Source: Chloroflexota bacterium
GTDB lineage: Bacteria; Chloroflexota; Anaerolineae; Promineifilales; Promineifilaceae
Length of the DNA: 64,000 bases
NCBI GenBank assembly: GCA_017993775.1
Contig: JAGOMA010000016.1
Location: 59,097-123,096 of the forward strand
Direction: 5' to 3'
Part shown: piece after piece, positions 47,101-55,426 of the stretch
Layout of the letters: each line of letters begins with the position of its first letter
Position numbering within the stretch: the stretch's first letter is position 1
Position numbers and translations under genes: made by a program
Notes under the pieces: generated by a model
The model's database searches: none
What the model was told of the DNA's origin: nothing
What the model saw: only the letters and a program-made list of their open reading frames with translations

Positions 47101-48724
47101 AAGAGGGCTGACGGCCGTCTAACTCCAGGCGCAGACCGATATCCTTCACCGTCACGTCCCGGTTGGTAACAGAAATTTCCAGCGGCAGTTCGGCTCCCGG
47201 TTCTAATTCCAGCTTGTTGGGCACAATGGCAATGCCCAAAATCTCGCCGGTGGTGAATTCCGGCTCGTCATCTGGAGGTCTGATGGCGGCGGCTACCGCA
47301 GCGGGCGGTAAACCGGGCAGCGTCTGGCCAGGGGTGAACGCGCCAGGGGCAACCCCGCCAGCGACGGCCGTCGCTGCAGCAGTTCCGCCAACCGCCATCG
47401 CCATCGCGGCCAGCGTGGCCGACGCTTCCCGCTCTTTGCGCTGTTCGCTAAAGGGCTGCCAGCGCAAAAAATAAGGGCCAAGACGCGCCGTTTCGTAAGA
47501 GGCCCAATCGAGTGGGGTGTTGTATTCCAACGGCCGTCCGGCCAAAATGGAGCCATTGGTGCTGCCTAAATCTTCGATTTGCCAGCCGGTCGGCGTGCGC
47601 AGCATCCGGGCGTGCTGGCCAGAAATGCTGCGGTCAGGCAAAACCACATCATTTTCGCTGTTGCGCCCCAGGGTGATGACATCTTTGTCCAGATCATGCA
47701 CCTGAGATTCTTCCCACTGATGCACGATGAACAAACGAAAACCGCCGCTGGATGTCCAGGTCTGGTGAATGTCCACGCGGTCTTCGACGGTGACACTGGC
47801 CACCCATTTGCTGTCCAGCCATTGGGTGACAACGCCGCTGCCGCTGCCGGGAACGGCCGTTAACAGGGCGTTTTCGGTCAGGCTCTGGCGCAGGGCATAG
47901 GCCATCTCGGCGGCTGTCTGGAAGCGTTCGCTGGCCTTTTTGGCCATCGCTTTCAGGATGATGCTGTCGATTATTTCTGGCAGTTCGGGGTTGATCAGGC
48001 GCGGCGGCAGGGGCGGCTCCTGAACGTGTTTGATAATGTCTACCGGGGCGTTGATCTGGAAGGGAAGCTGACCGGTGGTGAGCTGGTAAAGCATGATGCC
48101 CAGGGAATAGATGTCGGAACGGCCGTCCAGGGGCAAATTCTCGCATTGTTCCGGCGACATATAGGCCAGCGAACCCATAAACGGATTCGTCGCCGCCTCA
48201 TCGCCTTCTTTAAGGGGCACCGCCAGGCCAAAATCAATAATCACGGCCTGGCGCGGCTGCCCGCTGACGGCCTCTCGCAAGCGCAGCAAGATGTTGCCCG
48301 GTTTAATGTCGCGGTGGATCAACCCCCGCTGGTGGGCATAGGCCAGCCCTTCGGCGATTTGCGAACCCAGGGCGATGGTTTCCGCCAGCGGCATTTTTCG
48401 TCCTGACCATTGCAACTGCTTCAAATAATCAATCAGGTTGCCGCCCTCGACATACTCCATGACGATAAACGGCGCGCCTTCGTAATCGCCTGTGTCATAA
48501 ATTTTGACAATGGACGGGGAATTAAACTGTTGAATGGCCGCCGCTTCCAGAGCGAAGCGCTGGCGAAACTGCGGCTTGTTGACAAGTGTGTCCAGCATGA
48601 TTTTGATGGCTACGGGCCGATCGTTTTTGAGATCGTAAGCGCGGTAGACCACCCCCATGCCGCCTTCGCCGAGCAGGGCTTCTATCTGGTATTGTTTTAT
48701 TTGGACGCCAATAAATTGTTTCAT
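41189..48724 (-). CDS. Giant transmembrane Ser/Thr kinase with FHA and Calx-beta/cadherin-like ectodomain
   Basis: 2511 residues from ATG 48724; the frame upstream is repeat DNA. The kinase (about 8-275) looks intact: LGEGGMGVVY, VAIK41, HRD(137-139)IKPGN144, DFG(164-166). An FHA domain (about 345-430) has TLGRNSENDV, SGQHARM and STNGS. Membrane-proximal beta domains follow, then one helix (LLFFLLFLLLIGGAGYLAFL, about 722-742) and an Ala/Gln coiled coil. Outside are a cadherin-like domain (about 865-975), four Calx-beta domains, and nine shorter repeats of about 90-115 residues ending V-x-N-D-D. The protein stops exactly at the end of a repeat. Adhesion-coupled signalling is inferred. Confidence 0.9.
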   Translation of the reverse strand: MKQFIGVQIKQYQIEALLGEGGMGVVYRAYDLKNDRPVAIKIMLDTLVNKPQFRQRFALEAAAIQQFNSPSIVKIYDTGDYEGAPFIVMEYVEGGNLIDYLKQLQWSGRKMPLAETIALGSQIAEGLAYAHQRGLIHRDIKPGNILLRLREAVSGQPRQAVIIDFGLAVPLKEGDEAATNPFMGSLAYMSPEQCENLPLDGRSDIYSLGIMLYQLTTGQLPFQINAPVDIIKHVQEPPLPPRLINPELPEIIDSIILKAMAKKASERFQTAAEMAYALRQSLTENALLTAVPGSGSGVVTQWLDSKWVASVTVEDRVDIHQTWTSSGGFRLFIVHQWEESQVHDLDKDVITLGRNSENDVVLPDRSISGQHARMLRTPTGWQIEDLGSTNGSILAGRPLEYNTPLDWASYETARLGPYFLRWQPFSEQRKEREASATLAAMAMAVGGTAAATAVAGGVAPGAFTPGQTLPGLPPAAVAAAIRPPDDEPEFTTGEILGIAIVPNKLELEPGAELPLEISVTNRDVTVKDIGLRLELDGRQPSWIRLSQTDFKLLPEETKTVETLVSFLSDNDLLAGTHTLKIIAATDKGEVEVAYSQLLVAERENFALDMHPSNLQEKVTCRVTISDRGNFPNQYTVMGLDDSDALLFHFEEPQNAVLADFSEGEQKLKVLPGQEAYVGFSLRPRKRPWFAQNKVLPFKIRIRTEKSDWQSLTGQVEIRPRISRRVLLFFLLFLLLIGGAGYLAFLQIEQAQAERLQELQSIADKANEDAAAAQARAAEAQQRLDDARAAGASAEELAALQAQADAAAQEAAALDQAAQSASSQVAEAAATADVSLEAIAAITPSATPAPTATPAPTAVPNSPPTNITFSASKLDENVSIGSVVGSFTAVDPDVALNSQPTQKPRALFRIQQQSAGFTYSLVSGTGSTDNGMFVIDGSDLKTAAEIDFETKSQLSIRVQVEDGQGGTLQKSFTLSVTDIKDVPALSVANTSVAESAGKAAVSVTVVNENGDEATVKYALVAGTAKDGVDYTAVSGTLTWAKGDTEAQVIEIPILNNEMDEPNRTFSLVLSDAKKATLGTGTAIITITDDDAPPTLTISDLSVLESIVGGKATVSVVMKGSSSETVTVSYATANDTAVAGQDYTAASGALSWAAGQTGARSFEIAILQDVIDEPDEALTITLSNVQGAVLAVEKAALTISDDDAQPKIVIGDATVNEGAKSVTIPITMTGATSAEAWVDVTTQNGTLETNAAVGDGNLRDFNHVTVSVTWEPGTSGGKKITVDILDDLVDEGDDATQPEIFGVVIFSNAPSVVVQDNAATVQIFDDDAPPVVNLTAVNPTTVEESAGVINLNVEMTGQSSRAVTVNFSIVEGTATQGEDFTFSGAQQVSWAAYETGIKAIPFTIVDDRVDENTTIGPPPPTEAQESFLVRLSAPTAATLGTGTETTVGITDNDQAGIMLTGPTPTSIQEDPAAPTASRTAAYSVRLTSRPLSDVTFTFAITSTVPPPSPFHAQCSVVNATPLVFTPANWNVNQTVSVRAVDESYNDQGGTCKIVLSPNTADALYTLFPDVVGTAVTVINDDDPQILLGPTGGLLFESPISGTTSLTYTVRLSSIPTATVSVRVDPNNELQVGRSQATLGAPGVPFTLTFPTASAIISQTVFVQAVNDNVDEPQDPHIGAIVHTSSGTSDYDGLNVTDNINIVNDDVAQIFIGAPGQMVVSETVGISQSTTFTASLGSRPVSNVTLNFVASNGQCSVSPASELFDAASATDWGRVRTVTVTAFNDAIDDGDQPCTAQITVTTNDTSYQINPPDYTFTVADDDQAGYVVTAQNLVLTDTVGLNSLSFSIWLTSEPVSPVTISYAANSKCSVSAITPLDASNWDSGVWATITATPDDIADSNVTCNLVPTVTTADPNYTTLNPGSLSVMVVNDDVAGYAVAPASLRITDTTGLNSSAFLVTLTSAPTADVTLAFSSSSASCQAPSGDVVLNAASWQTGKPVTITTSINNVDEGVTSQPPCSITAVATSTDSAYNGLSPSPVSVTVGNDDVAGFLTSPATLRVTDTVGVNTATFNVRLTSQPATNVNVTFASSDPIACTVSTPTALTSSNWQTGVSVTVTGASDDIENLNRTCQIRAESIAGDSIYAGLPLTAVPEVIVTVANDDQVSITMSTDILSVTDSTGANTATFTIRLGSQPTGPVTIPLLSDSAVCSVPSPQVIPAASWQTGVTVTVTAVPDNIDQGADRVCNITGGDPSSPDPNYAALGPGNVPGIRVDVVNDDTAGFVVTPTSLTITDTVGLNSATFTVRLTSQPPVTTTVTYASSNPICTVSAIPAFTAANWVAGEVVTVTTPANFVDGSNQTCALTASISTTDEAYAAVVPTAVSVSVIDDDTAGILRTNPVPSVISETLTAPNHTATFTVTLNSQPTGTVRIPISASSANNVCSVAGNGPGGNSVDITTTNWQTGVLVTITATVNNSADPNQPCTISLGPVATNNQPVEYRGLSGSPVQVDVLNDD

Positions 48725-48761
48725 GATAAAGAAGTGTGTCTGTCCAGGTTTCTCTGGCAAG

Positions 48762-48800
48762 ACCCCAAGGGTTTGATTCCCAAGAGCAAACCCTTGGGGT
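48762..48800. repeat. CCCCAAGGGTTT inverted repeat element
   Basis: ACCCCAAGGGTTT (48762-48774) pairs with AAACCCTTGGGGT (48788-48800). The element shares flanks with that at 28919-28976. It sits in the 142-base gap between the two kinase genes and could attenuate transcription into the giant kinase gene. Confidence 0.7.
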
Positions 48801-48866
48801 GTGTATCGCTACAAAGAAGTTTACCCTGTCATGGTGTCACTCATCCTTAATGAAATGATAAACCAT

Positions 48867-51800
48867 TTAGGGTAAAACATAATCGATGATGAGCTGTGGT
48901 TTAACGGCCGTTTCAGAATTGTCGCCGCTGTAGAAGCGAATCCAATCCTCTGCGCCATCTTGATTGTTGGGCAGCGTGAAATAAAGTCGGAATTGGGTAT
49001 TCCCTTGCACATTTAAAGCCCGCAAGGCATCTTCGTTCAGCAGCAAATCGGCCCACTGCTCGCTGCCGCCGACGGAGCTTAACACACCGGCGTTGACAAC
49101 GGCCGCATTCGCCAGGAAATCTTCATTTTCCAGAGTCCAACGGCCGTTAAACCCATTTTCTGGGGCGACATCCGCATAGATTACGCCCAATTTATAAGGC
49201 GCGCCGCTGATTTCGCTGGAAAACAGACGCAGCCGCACCGAACGGATAACGGCCGTGTCCGGCAAATCCGCTGTGGCAAAACTCAGAAATCCCTTGTACT
49301 GCTGCACGCCAGAGCTGCCTTCGCCCACCTGAATCTGCCGGCTGGTGTTTACGGCCGCCCAGCCCAGGCCCGTATCCTGCACCACATGACCATCCTCCGC
49401 CGACAGGCTGAAAAATGTCTCGGTAAACGCAGATGGCGTGCTGGTGGGCGGCGGTGTGGGGGAGCTGGTAGGGCGCGGGGTAAAGGTTGGCGTGGGCGCA
49501 GGCGTGGGCGTACAGCTTAATGGCGCGTCGAACTGCAAAGGATCGGAACAAAAACGGTTCACTTCCAGGCCATCAGACACCCGATCATTGTCGGTGTCGG
49601 CGCTGAGCGGGTCTGTGCCAACGGCCAGTTCTTTAGCGTCGGCCAGGCCATCGCCGTCGGTATCGGCCAGATTGGGGTTGGTTCCAAGTTCGAGTTCACG
49701 GCCGTCTGGCAGCCCATCATGGTCGGTATCGGCTTCGCGGGGATTGGTTCCCTGAACGTACAACTCGTCGAAATTGCTCAAACCATCACCGTCTAAATCG
49801 CCGGGGGCGGTAATGGCGACGGCCAGGGCACGGTTGACCAGCGTGAGATAGGCGACCATGCCGCCCAGGCAAGCGATTAGCAGCAGCAACAGCAGAATAA
49901 TTGGCCATACCCGCGAACGGATGCGCGGTTTTACTTCCAACTGCCCGGTAACGGTCTGGCTTTTTTGGCCGGGCGTGCTGATTTGGAAGGTAAACGGCCG
50001 TGTCTGATTTTGCTGCGCCCAGAACGGCCGTTTGCGAGGCCGCACCTGCACACGCACAGCTTCTTCCACTCCTGAAGGCGCAGCCACCTGGACAACCAGT
50101 TCATCGGGGAACTTCACTTTTTCATAATTGGCGGGCGGCGGGGAAACGGCCGTTTTCGCCGGACTGCCGGCAGGCGACATCTGGCTCGCTTTCTGGCTCA
50201 GCCCCATCTGGGGCACGGCGCTGCCCAGACCGGGACTCACCTGGCTCAACATCTGCCGTGGGGCATTGTCCAGGCGCATCAACATTCGGCGCGGCGCATT
50301 CAGAACCCGGCTGACAGCAGGCAGCCGCCGGAAAAACCGGGAGCCTTGCCGCGCGGCCTTCTTGTTCGATGGCTGGGCAGCGACGGCCGTTTTGCCCTTC
50401 TCCACCGGCCGCCACAAGGCAAACTCAAACAAATTCGCCTCGTTGGCGCCGTTAACCGTAAAAACTTTTTCCTTAAACCCATCGTTGCGAATGGCGATTT
50501 CGCAGTCGCCCTGGCCCAACAGCCGCGTAGGCGTGAGGGAAACAGCAAAACTCTCCTCCGGAGGAAGCACTTCGATGATACCCGGAATGGTCAGGCGGTC
50601 TTCCGGGCGATTTTTAGAGCGGATGATCAGCAAATAGCGGCTGCGCCCAATGGGCAGGTCGGCTTTGAAAGGCGGCTGCACGCTCAAGATCACGGTGGCG
50701 CGATCGTTGGGACGCAGGCGCAGCGGATCGGGCGGCATGGTGACCCACGCTTCAGGCAGCCGCTCCACTTCAAAAATAAATTCGTCAACGGCCGTGCCCT
50801 GATTCAACACCGTCACCTGCAATTCCGTGCGCTTCCCCGGAACTACGTCAATTTCGCTGGGCGTCACCGATGCGGCAAACGGCAGCGGTTGAAATCCGGA
50901 TGCCTTGCCCGGCTGCAAATGCAAAAAGAAGGGGCCGATGCGCAGCGTTTGTCGGCTGTCCCACGGCTCGGGAATATCCGGCAGCAAGGGCTTGCCATCC
51001 AGGTAAGTGCCATTTTGGCTGCCCAAATCGCGCACCTGCCAGCCATCGGCAGTCCGTTCGAGCTGGGCGTGTTTACGTGTGATGGAGGTGGCCGGCAGGA
51101 TAATGTCGTTGCTGTCCCCACGCCCAATGGTGATGATCTGCCGGTTCAGGTTGTGGGGATTGTCTTTGGTAATCGTGACACGGTCCTCGTCGATGGACCA
51201 ACTGACTTCGCGGAGGGCAAGTTGTTCGGCCAGCTCCAGCTCAGTGCGAGACTCACGAATATCAAGTTCCATCTGGGCGGTGGCCAGGCGCTCTGGCAGC
51301 TTGGCGACAATCTGGCGCAGGGCTTCGGCCATTTCCGCGCCGCTCTGATAGCGGTTTTCCGGCTTTTTGGCCATCGCTTTCATGATGGCCGCGCTGACGA
51401 CCGGCAGCACGTCGGGGCGCACGTCATGGGGTGACGGCGGATCCTGGTAGGGATGCTGGCGCGCCGCTTCGGCGAAGGTGTTCACCTCGAATGGCAGGCG
51501 GCCGGTGGTTAATTGGTAGAGCAAAACGCCTAATGAATAAACGTCGGAACGGCCGTCACGCGGCTTACCCAAGAAAAATTCCGGCGACGAGTAAGGCAGC
51601 GAAGGAGCAAATGGCTCGGTTTCTACCTCTAGAATCGTCTTCAGCGCAAAATCGCCAATGATGGCTCGCCCAGGCAGATTGCCAGATTCCTCGGGTTTGT
51701 TTTGCGGATCGAACAAGACAACACTGGGACGAATATCCTGGTGAAGCAGCCCTTTTTGGTGGGCATATCCCAACGCCTCGGCTAACTGCGCCCCAATAAT

Positions 51801-52157
51801 CAGCGCCTCATCTATGCCCAGCGTCTGGTCTTTGAAAGCCAGCTGGCGCAAATATGCGCTGAGGTTGCGGCCGGGAATATACTCCATCGCCAGATACAAA
51901 ATATCTCGCTGCGTATCCACGCCTGCTTCGTAGACCTTGGCAATGGATGGGTGGTCCAATCGCGGCACAGCTTTAATTTCCTGCAAAAAGCGGCGGCGCA
52001 AATCCGGCTCTTGCGTCAGGTGCAGGTAGATAATTTTGAGAGCCACCAAGGACAAATTATCCAGGTCGATAGCCTGGTAAACTGTACCAATTCGGCCCTG
52101 GCCTAAAAAGGCTTTAATTTGATAGTGGGAGACCTGTTGGCCGACCAAATCACTCAT
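48867..52157 (-). CDS. Transmembrane kinase-like (probable pseudokinase) - FHA protein with TSP3 and DNRLRE ectodomain
   Basis: The 1096 residues start with a kinase fold (about 11-270): LGQGRIGTVY and K41 are kept, but HQD(139-141) replaces HRD, Arg143 the usual Lys, Val146 the Mg-binding Asn, and DFA(169-171) the DFG. An FHA domain (about 335-425) has IGRGDSND, TRKHAQL and SQNGTYLDG. Beta domains follow, then a helix (PIILLLLLLIACLGGMVAYL, about 745-770). Outside are thrombospondin type-3 Ca-binding repeats (D-x-D-x-D-G-L, about 783-865), a Thr/Pro linker and a DNRLRE-like domain (about 905-1096). A scaffold or partner for the neighbouring active kinase is likely. Confidence 0.88.
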   Translation of the reverse strand: MSDLVGQQVSHYQIKAFLGQGRIGTVYQAIDLDNLSLVALKIIYLHLTQEPDLRRRFLQEIKAVPRLDHPSIAKVYEAGVDTQRDILYLAMEYIPGRNLSAYLRQLAFKDQTLGIDEALIIGAQLAEALGYAHQKGLLHQDIRPSVVLFDPQNKPEESGNLPGRAIIGDFALKTILEVETEPFAPSLPYSSPEFFLGKPRDGRSDVYSLGVLLYQLTTGRLPFEVNTFAEAARQHPYQDPPSPHDVRPDVLPVVSAAIMKAMAKKPENRYQSGAEMAEALRQIVAKLPERLATAQMELDIRESRTELELAEQLALREVSWSIDEDRVTITKDNPHNLNRQIITIGRGDSNDIILPATSITRKHAQLERTADGWQVRDLGSQNGTYLDGKPLLPDIPEPWDSRQTLRIGPFFLHLQPGKASGFQPLPFAASVTPSEIDVVPGKRTELQVTVLNQGTAVDEFIFEVERLPEAWVTMPPDPLRLRPNDRATVILSVQPPFKADLPIGRSRYLLIIRSKNRPEDRLTIPGIIEVLPPEESFAVSLTPTRLLGQGDCEIAIRNDGFKEKVFTVNGANEANLFEFALWRPVEKGKTAVAAQPSNKKAARQGSRFFRRLPAVSRVLNAPRRMLMRLDNAPRQMLSQVSPGLGSAVPQMGLSQKASQMSPAGSPAKTAVSPPPANYEKVKFPDELVVQVAAPSGVEEAVRVQVRPRKRPFWAQQNQTRPFTFQISTPGQKSQTVTGQLEVKPRIRSRVWPIILLLLLLIACLGGMVAYLTLVNRALAVAITAPGDLDGDGLSNFDELYVQGTNPREADTDHDGLPDGRELELGTNPNLADTDGDGLADAKELAVGTDPLSADTDNDRVSDGLEVNRFCSDPLQFDAPLSCTPTPAPTPTFTPRPTSSPTPPPTSTPSAFTETFFSLSAEDGHVVQDTGLGWAAVNTSRQIQVGEGSSGVQQYKGFLSFATADLPDTAVIRSVRLRLFSSEISGAPYKLGVIYADVAPENGFNGRWTLENEDFLANAAVVNAGVLSSVGGSEQWADLLLNEDALRALNVQGNTQFRLYFTLPNNQDGAEDWIRFYSGDNSETAVKPQLIIDYVLP

Positions 52158-52223
52158 AACTCACCGGCATGTTCCTCATTTGTAACAGCTCAGGCCCAAA
52201 AGATTTTAGAGTGACTCGGCGCC

Positions 52224-52310
52224 AAAACCTTTGGGTCTTTTAGATGAGACCCAAAGGGTTTTGCTCCGTGTGACTCTGAATTGCTCGGCATCAAACCCTT
52301 TGGGTCTTTT
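52224..52310. promoter_or_regulatory. Three-arm inverted repeat upstream of the pseudokinase gene
   Basis: Arms 52224-52238 and 52293-52307 (AAACCTTTGGGTCT type) are alike. The middle arm 52247-52262 (AGACCCAAAGGGTTTT) can pair with either. The pairings exclude each other, as in attenuators, but the arrangement may simply reflect repeated insertion of a spacer element. It occupies the 163-base gap between the FHA-gpI gene and the pseudokinase gene, the largest gap in the locus. Confidence 0.5.
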
Positions 52311-52320
52311 ATTGTTGGTT

Positions 52321-53376
52321 TCATTCGATGAATTGCAGCGTGTAGCTGGTATGGGCAGGTTTGTTGGCGTTGATGAGCTGTTCAACGGCCGTGCGATTCA
52401 CTTCGCGTTCGGCAATGGCAATGCGGACGGCAAACGTAAAGTCGTCCAAATTTTCGTTCTGGTCGTCGATTTCTACCTGACGGCCAGTGTACAGTTCCAA
52501 CACCCGGCGTAAGGCCCAGGCTGTGCCGCGCCGCCGGTAGATCAGATGGGCTTCCATCAGCAGGGCGCGCTGCGCCGCCTCGCTCCAGGTGGCGTCGAAG
52601 CTCAGATCGTACCAGTTTGCCAACCAGGGCAAAAATCCGGCGGGCGCGGTCTGAGGGTCCAGAAAAAGGTCGAAATTGTCGATGGTCCATTCCAGCGGGG
52701 CCAAAATCGACTCTAACATGGCTAAAAAGCGGGGAAGAAAACTTTTTTCGCCGCCGCGATAAATGTCCGGCAGATAATCCAGATAGCGGCTGTGGGTAAG
52801 GGACAGACCGGGCGGCAGGCTGAAGGAGAATGGCTCTTCGGCCGGTTGGGCGGGGCCGTCACCACGGCCGTTGCGCCCACCGCCGTCTGTGGGGGGCTGT
52901 GGCCCATACGAGGCAGAGACCCATTCCTGGGCCGGTGGCGGCGCAGGCGGCGGCTGAGGGACAGGCGGTGTTGGCCGGGCAGCGGGTTCTGTGGTGGGAA
53001 AAACGGCCGTCTCCACCTCTTGCTCCACCTTGGCCGGTAGCTCGCTGGTGGGTTCTACACCGCCAACCCCCACTTTTTCATACGCCAGATGAAACGCGCC
53101 AATCACAATATCATCGCCAGAATTGAGGCCGAGGGGCTGATTAGCGGCAAGGGTCTGACCATTGACCTGCGTGCCATGCGTGCTGCCCAGGTCGATCAGC
53201 CGGCAGACGTCGCCCTGACAATCGAATTCTGCGTGATGGCGCGAAACCAGTGGATGCACCAACACCAAATCGCTGCCAGCTTGCCGCCCAATCGTCGTCC
53301 TGCCCGGTGGTATGAGGTAGGTTTGATTGACCTGTGGGCCGCTGATTTGTACCTGATGGACGACTTCCTCGAACAT
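52321..53376 (-). CDS. FHA - gpI-like baseplate fusion protein (Afp12-like)
   Basis: AGGAG lies six bases before ATG 53376; 351 residues. Residues about 1-110 form an FHA domain: TTIGRQAGSDLVL, VSRHHAEF, and LGSTHGTQVNG, where a His replaces the first Asn of the usual N-G-T. A Pro-rich linker (about 115-170) leads to a P2 gpI-like tail domain: LDYLPDIYRG, FLPRFLAMLESILAPLEWTI, PWLANWYDL, YRRRGTAWALRRVLELYTG. gpI-like subunits form the baseplate wedge. The fusion would place a phosphothreonine reader on the baseplate, next to two kinase genes. Confidence 0.88.
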   Translation of the reverse strand: MFEEVVHQVQISGPQVNQTYLIPPGRTTIGRQAGSDLVLVHPLVSRHHAEFDCQGDVCRLIDLGSTHGTQVNGQTLAANQPLGLNSGDDIVIGAFHLAYEKVGVGGVEPTSELPAKVEQEVETAVFPTTEPAARPTPPVPQPPPAPPPAQEWVSASYGPQPPTDGGGRNGRGDGPAQPAEEPFSFSLPPGLSLTHSRYLDYLPDIYRGGEKSFLPRFLAMLESILAPLEWTIDNFDLFLDPQTAPAGFLPWLANWYDLSFDATWSEAAQRALLMEAHLIYRRRGTAWALRRVLELYTGRQVEIDDQNENLDDFTFAVRIAIAEREVNRTAVEQLINANKPAHTSYTLQFIE

Positions 53377-53385
53377 CAACAACTC

Positions 53386-55401
53386 CTAACTAAATACAAC
53401 TTCATGAATTCCAGAGGCGATGACGCCATGGCCGACAATATCAACCGTCTCTACCGGATCGCCGCGCGGACCTTCGCCGGCATTGGTGATGAACATTTCT
53501 ACGTTGCGAATGAACTGCACGCCCGGCACGGCTTGCAAACATTGGTGCAGATCAGAAATCACCAGATCGCGGCCAAAAGGCCAGCCCTTGCTGTCACGTC
53601 CACCAATCAGCGGGTTCAGAAAACGATAGAGGCGCTCCATAATCAGGGCTTCTACCTCTGCATGATTGGAGCCGGAGATGGCCCGCACCGACACTCGCGC
53701 CGATACCCAATAATAAACAGGGGCGCGAATATCCAGGCGAACAGTTAACAGGCGGCGTTCGTTGAGATAATTTTCCAGGTAGGCAAAGATGTCATCCTGA
53801 CGCAGTTCTAATTGGGCGGCAGACGGCCGTAACCGCTGCGCCGGGTCTTGAATGTGCGGAATAATCAACACATATACCTGGCCGGGAATAATGCGGCTCT
53901 CCCTGGATGGCAGCGGCTGCAAACAATGGACGCGATAATCGCCCCAGCCGGTGTTGCGCAGCGCTTCATGGGCCAAAAACTCAAAATCCGCTTCCGTTAC
54001 CGCCCGGTCACGCGAGCGCAGCAAAGCCGGAGCGCGCATCTTGGCCGCTTCTAACGTTTCAGCGTCCAGGCCGCCGGTGGCCGGCTGACGATTCATGACG
54101 CGGGCAATAAACGGAATGGCCGTTTTCAGGGTGTTGATGATATTGGCCTGAACATTGCCGTCCAGGCCGCCGCCATAGCGATAACGTTGAAAAATGAGGT
54201 TTGATCCACGCGGCGGAATCGCCCCGAAGCGTTTCATTGTGCCGTCCGGTTGGCGGATGGCCGGGCCAAAACGCAGTTCGCCGGTAACGCTGTCCAGGGT
54301 GTAGTGCGTGTCTGTTTCGGTGGAATTGGCAAAGTTAGGCGCCTCTTTCCAGACCTGCGTGGCGCTGCCGTCCTGGATCAGGAGCATTTCTTCGGGCCGG
54401 CGGGCCAAAATGGGGGTCACCTGGAGCTGAAAACTTTGCCCCGGGGAGCCGTCGCTCTGGCCGAGAATTTCTTTGCGGATGACCTGCGAGTGTGTGGCAA
54501 ATGTCGCGCCGCCCCAGGCGGAAACGGCCGTTTGCCGCAGTCGCGGCGTGTTGCGATACGGCCGCATTCGCGCCGAGTATTCATCCTTATGCAGCAGACG
54601 CACCCGAACCCAATACAAATTCTGCTTGTTCACACTAAACCGCCCCATTTGCGGCAAATGCAGGCGAATACGGCCGGTCAGATTCAATCCCTTGGTGGTG
54701 TCTTCGCCATCGTCGAGAACACAAGGCGCCCAGGGTTCATCTTGCGAACCGGTGGAAGCTTCCCACACGTAAGGCGGCTGCGCAGGCACAATACCCGCCC
54801 CACCCGCCGGATCACAATCCAGGGCAAACCCCAAAATATGGCGGCTGAGATCGTTCCGAAAGCCAAAATAGAAGGCATCACCTTCTTGTGGCGTGGCGGA
54901 AAAAGTGTTCACGTTTTCCAGGCCTTTGCCCAAACGGCCGACATCGTGGACCTGGTACTGACGCTCGTTGTCTTCGTTCACCACATAGGCAATGGCCGCC
55001 TGCCATTCCGGCGGCCGAATCACAAAGGATTCGTCGGTGGTAAAAATAATGGACGGCTGGGTCTCCGTTTGGGTGCTGGCAATCTCGGTTCCGGCGGGAA
55101 TGGGCACCTGCGTTTCCTGGGGCGCGGACAGCCAAAAGGTGATGAGCGCTTTGGCGGGCACCGGCTCTTTCAGGCTCATGCCCAGCATTTCCATGAATTT
55201 AACGTAATGGAGATCGGGAACCTGATTCAGCCGGTAAATAATGTTGTCGGTCATCCAGGCGAACAGCTCGATGAGGGTCACGCCAGGATCGCTGACATTG
55301 TGATCGGTCCATTCTTCGATGTAGTACGGGATGCGTTTTTTAGCGCCATCTACAATATCCTGGAAATGGCGGTCATCGAGTTTGGGGGCGGCTAAGGACA
55401 T
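53386..55401 (-). CDS. Baseplate assembly protein, gpJ/gp6-like (Afp11-like)
   Basis: 671 residues with GGAG seven bases before the ATG. The N-terminus reads LDDRHFQDIVDGAKKRIPYYIEEWTDHNVSDPGVTLIELFAWMTDNIIYRLNQVP, the standard opening of 'putative baseplate assembly protein' families. LLRSRDRAVTEADFEFLAHEAL and the C-terminal SDLHQCLQAVPGVQFI further support gpJ-like assignment. It builds the baseplate wedge with gp25 and the gpI-like protein. It sits directly between these two genes, the order seen in contractile phage and eCIS loci. Confidence 0.92.
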   Translation of the reverse strand: MSLAAPKLDDRHFQDIVDGAKKRIPYYIEEWTDHNVSDPGVTLIELFAWMTDNIIYRLNQVPDLHYVKFMEMLGMSLKEPVPAKALITFWLSAPQETQVPIPAGTEIASTQTETQPSIIFTTDESFVIRPPEWQAAIAYVVNEDNERQYQVHDVGRLGKGLENVNTFSATPQEGDAFYFGFRNDLSRHILGFALDCDPAGGAGIVPAQPPYVWEASTGSQDEPWAPCVLDDGEDTTKGLNLTGRIRLHLPQMGRFSVNKQNLYWVRVRLLHKDEYSARMRPYRNTPRLRQTAVSAWGGATFATHSQVIRKEILGQSDGSPGQSFQLQVTPILARRPEEMLLIQDGSATQVWKEAPNFANSTETDTHYTLDSVTGELRFGPAIRQPDGTMKRFGAIPPRGSNLIFQRYRYGGGLDGNVQANIINTLKTAIPFIARVMNRQPATGGLDAETLEAAKMRAPALLRSRDRAVTEADFEFLAHEALRNTGWGDYRVHCLQPLPSRESRIIPGQVYVLIIPHIQDPAQRLRPSAAQLELRQDDIFAYLENYLNERRLLTVRLDIRAPVYYWVSARVSVRAISGSNHAEVEALIMERLYRFLNPLIGGRDSKGWPFGRDLVISDLHQCLQAVPGVQFIRNVEMFITNAGEGPRGDPVETVDIVGHGVIASGIHEVVFS

Positions 55402-55426
55402 AGGTAACTCCGCTAATCAATCGTGG

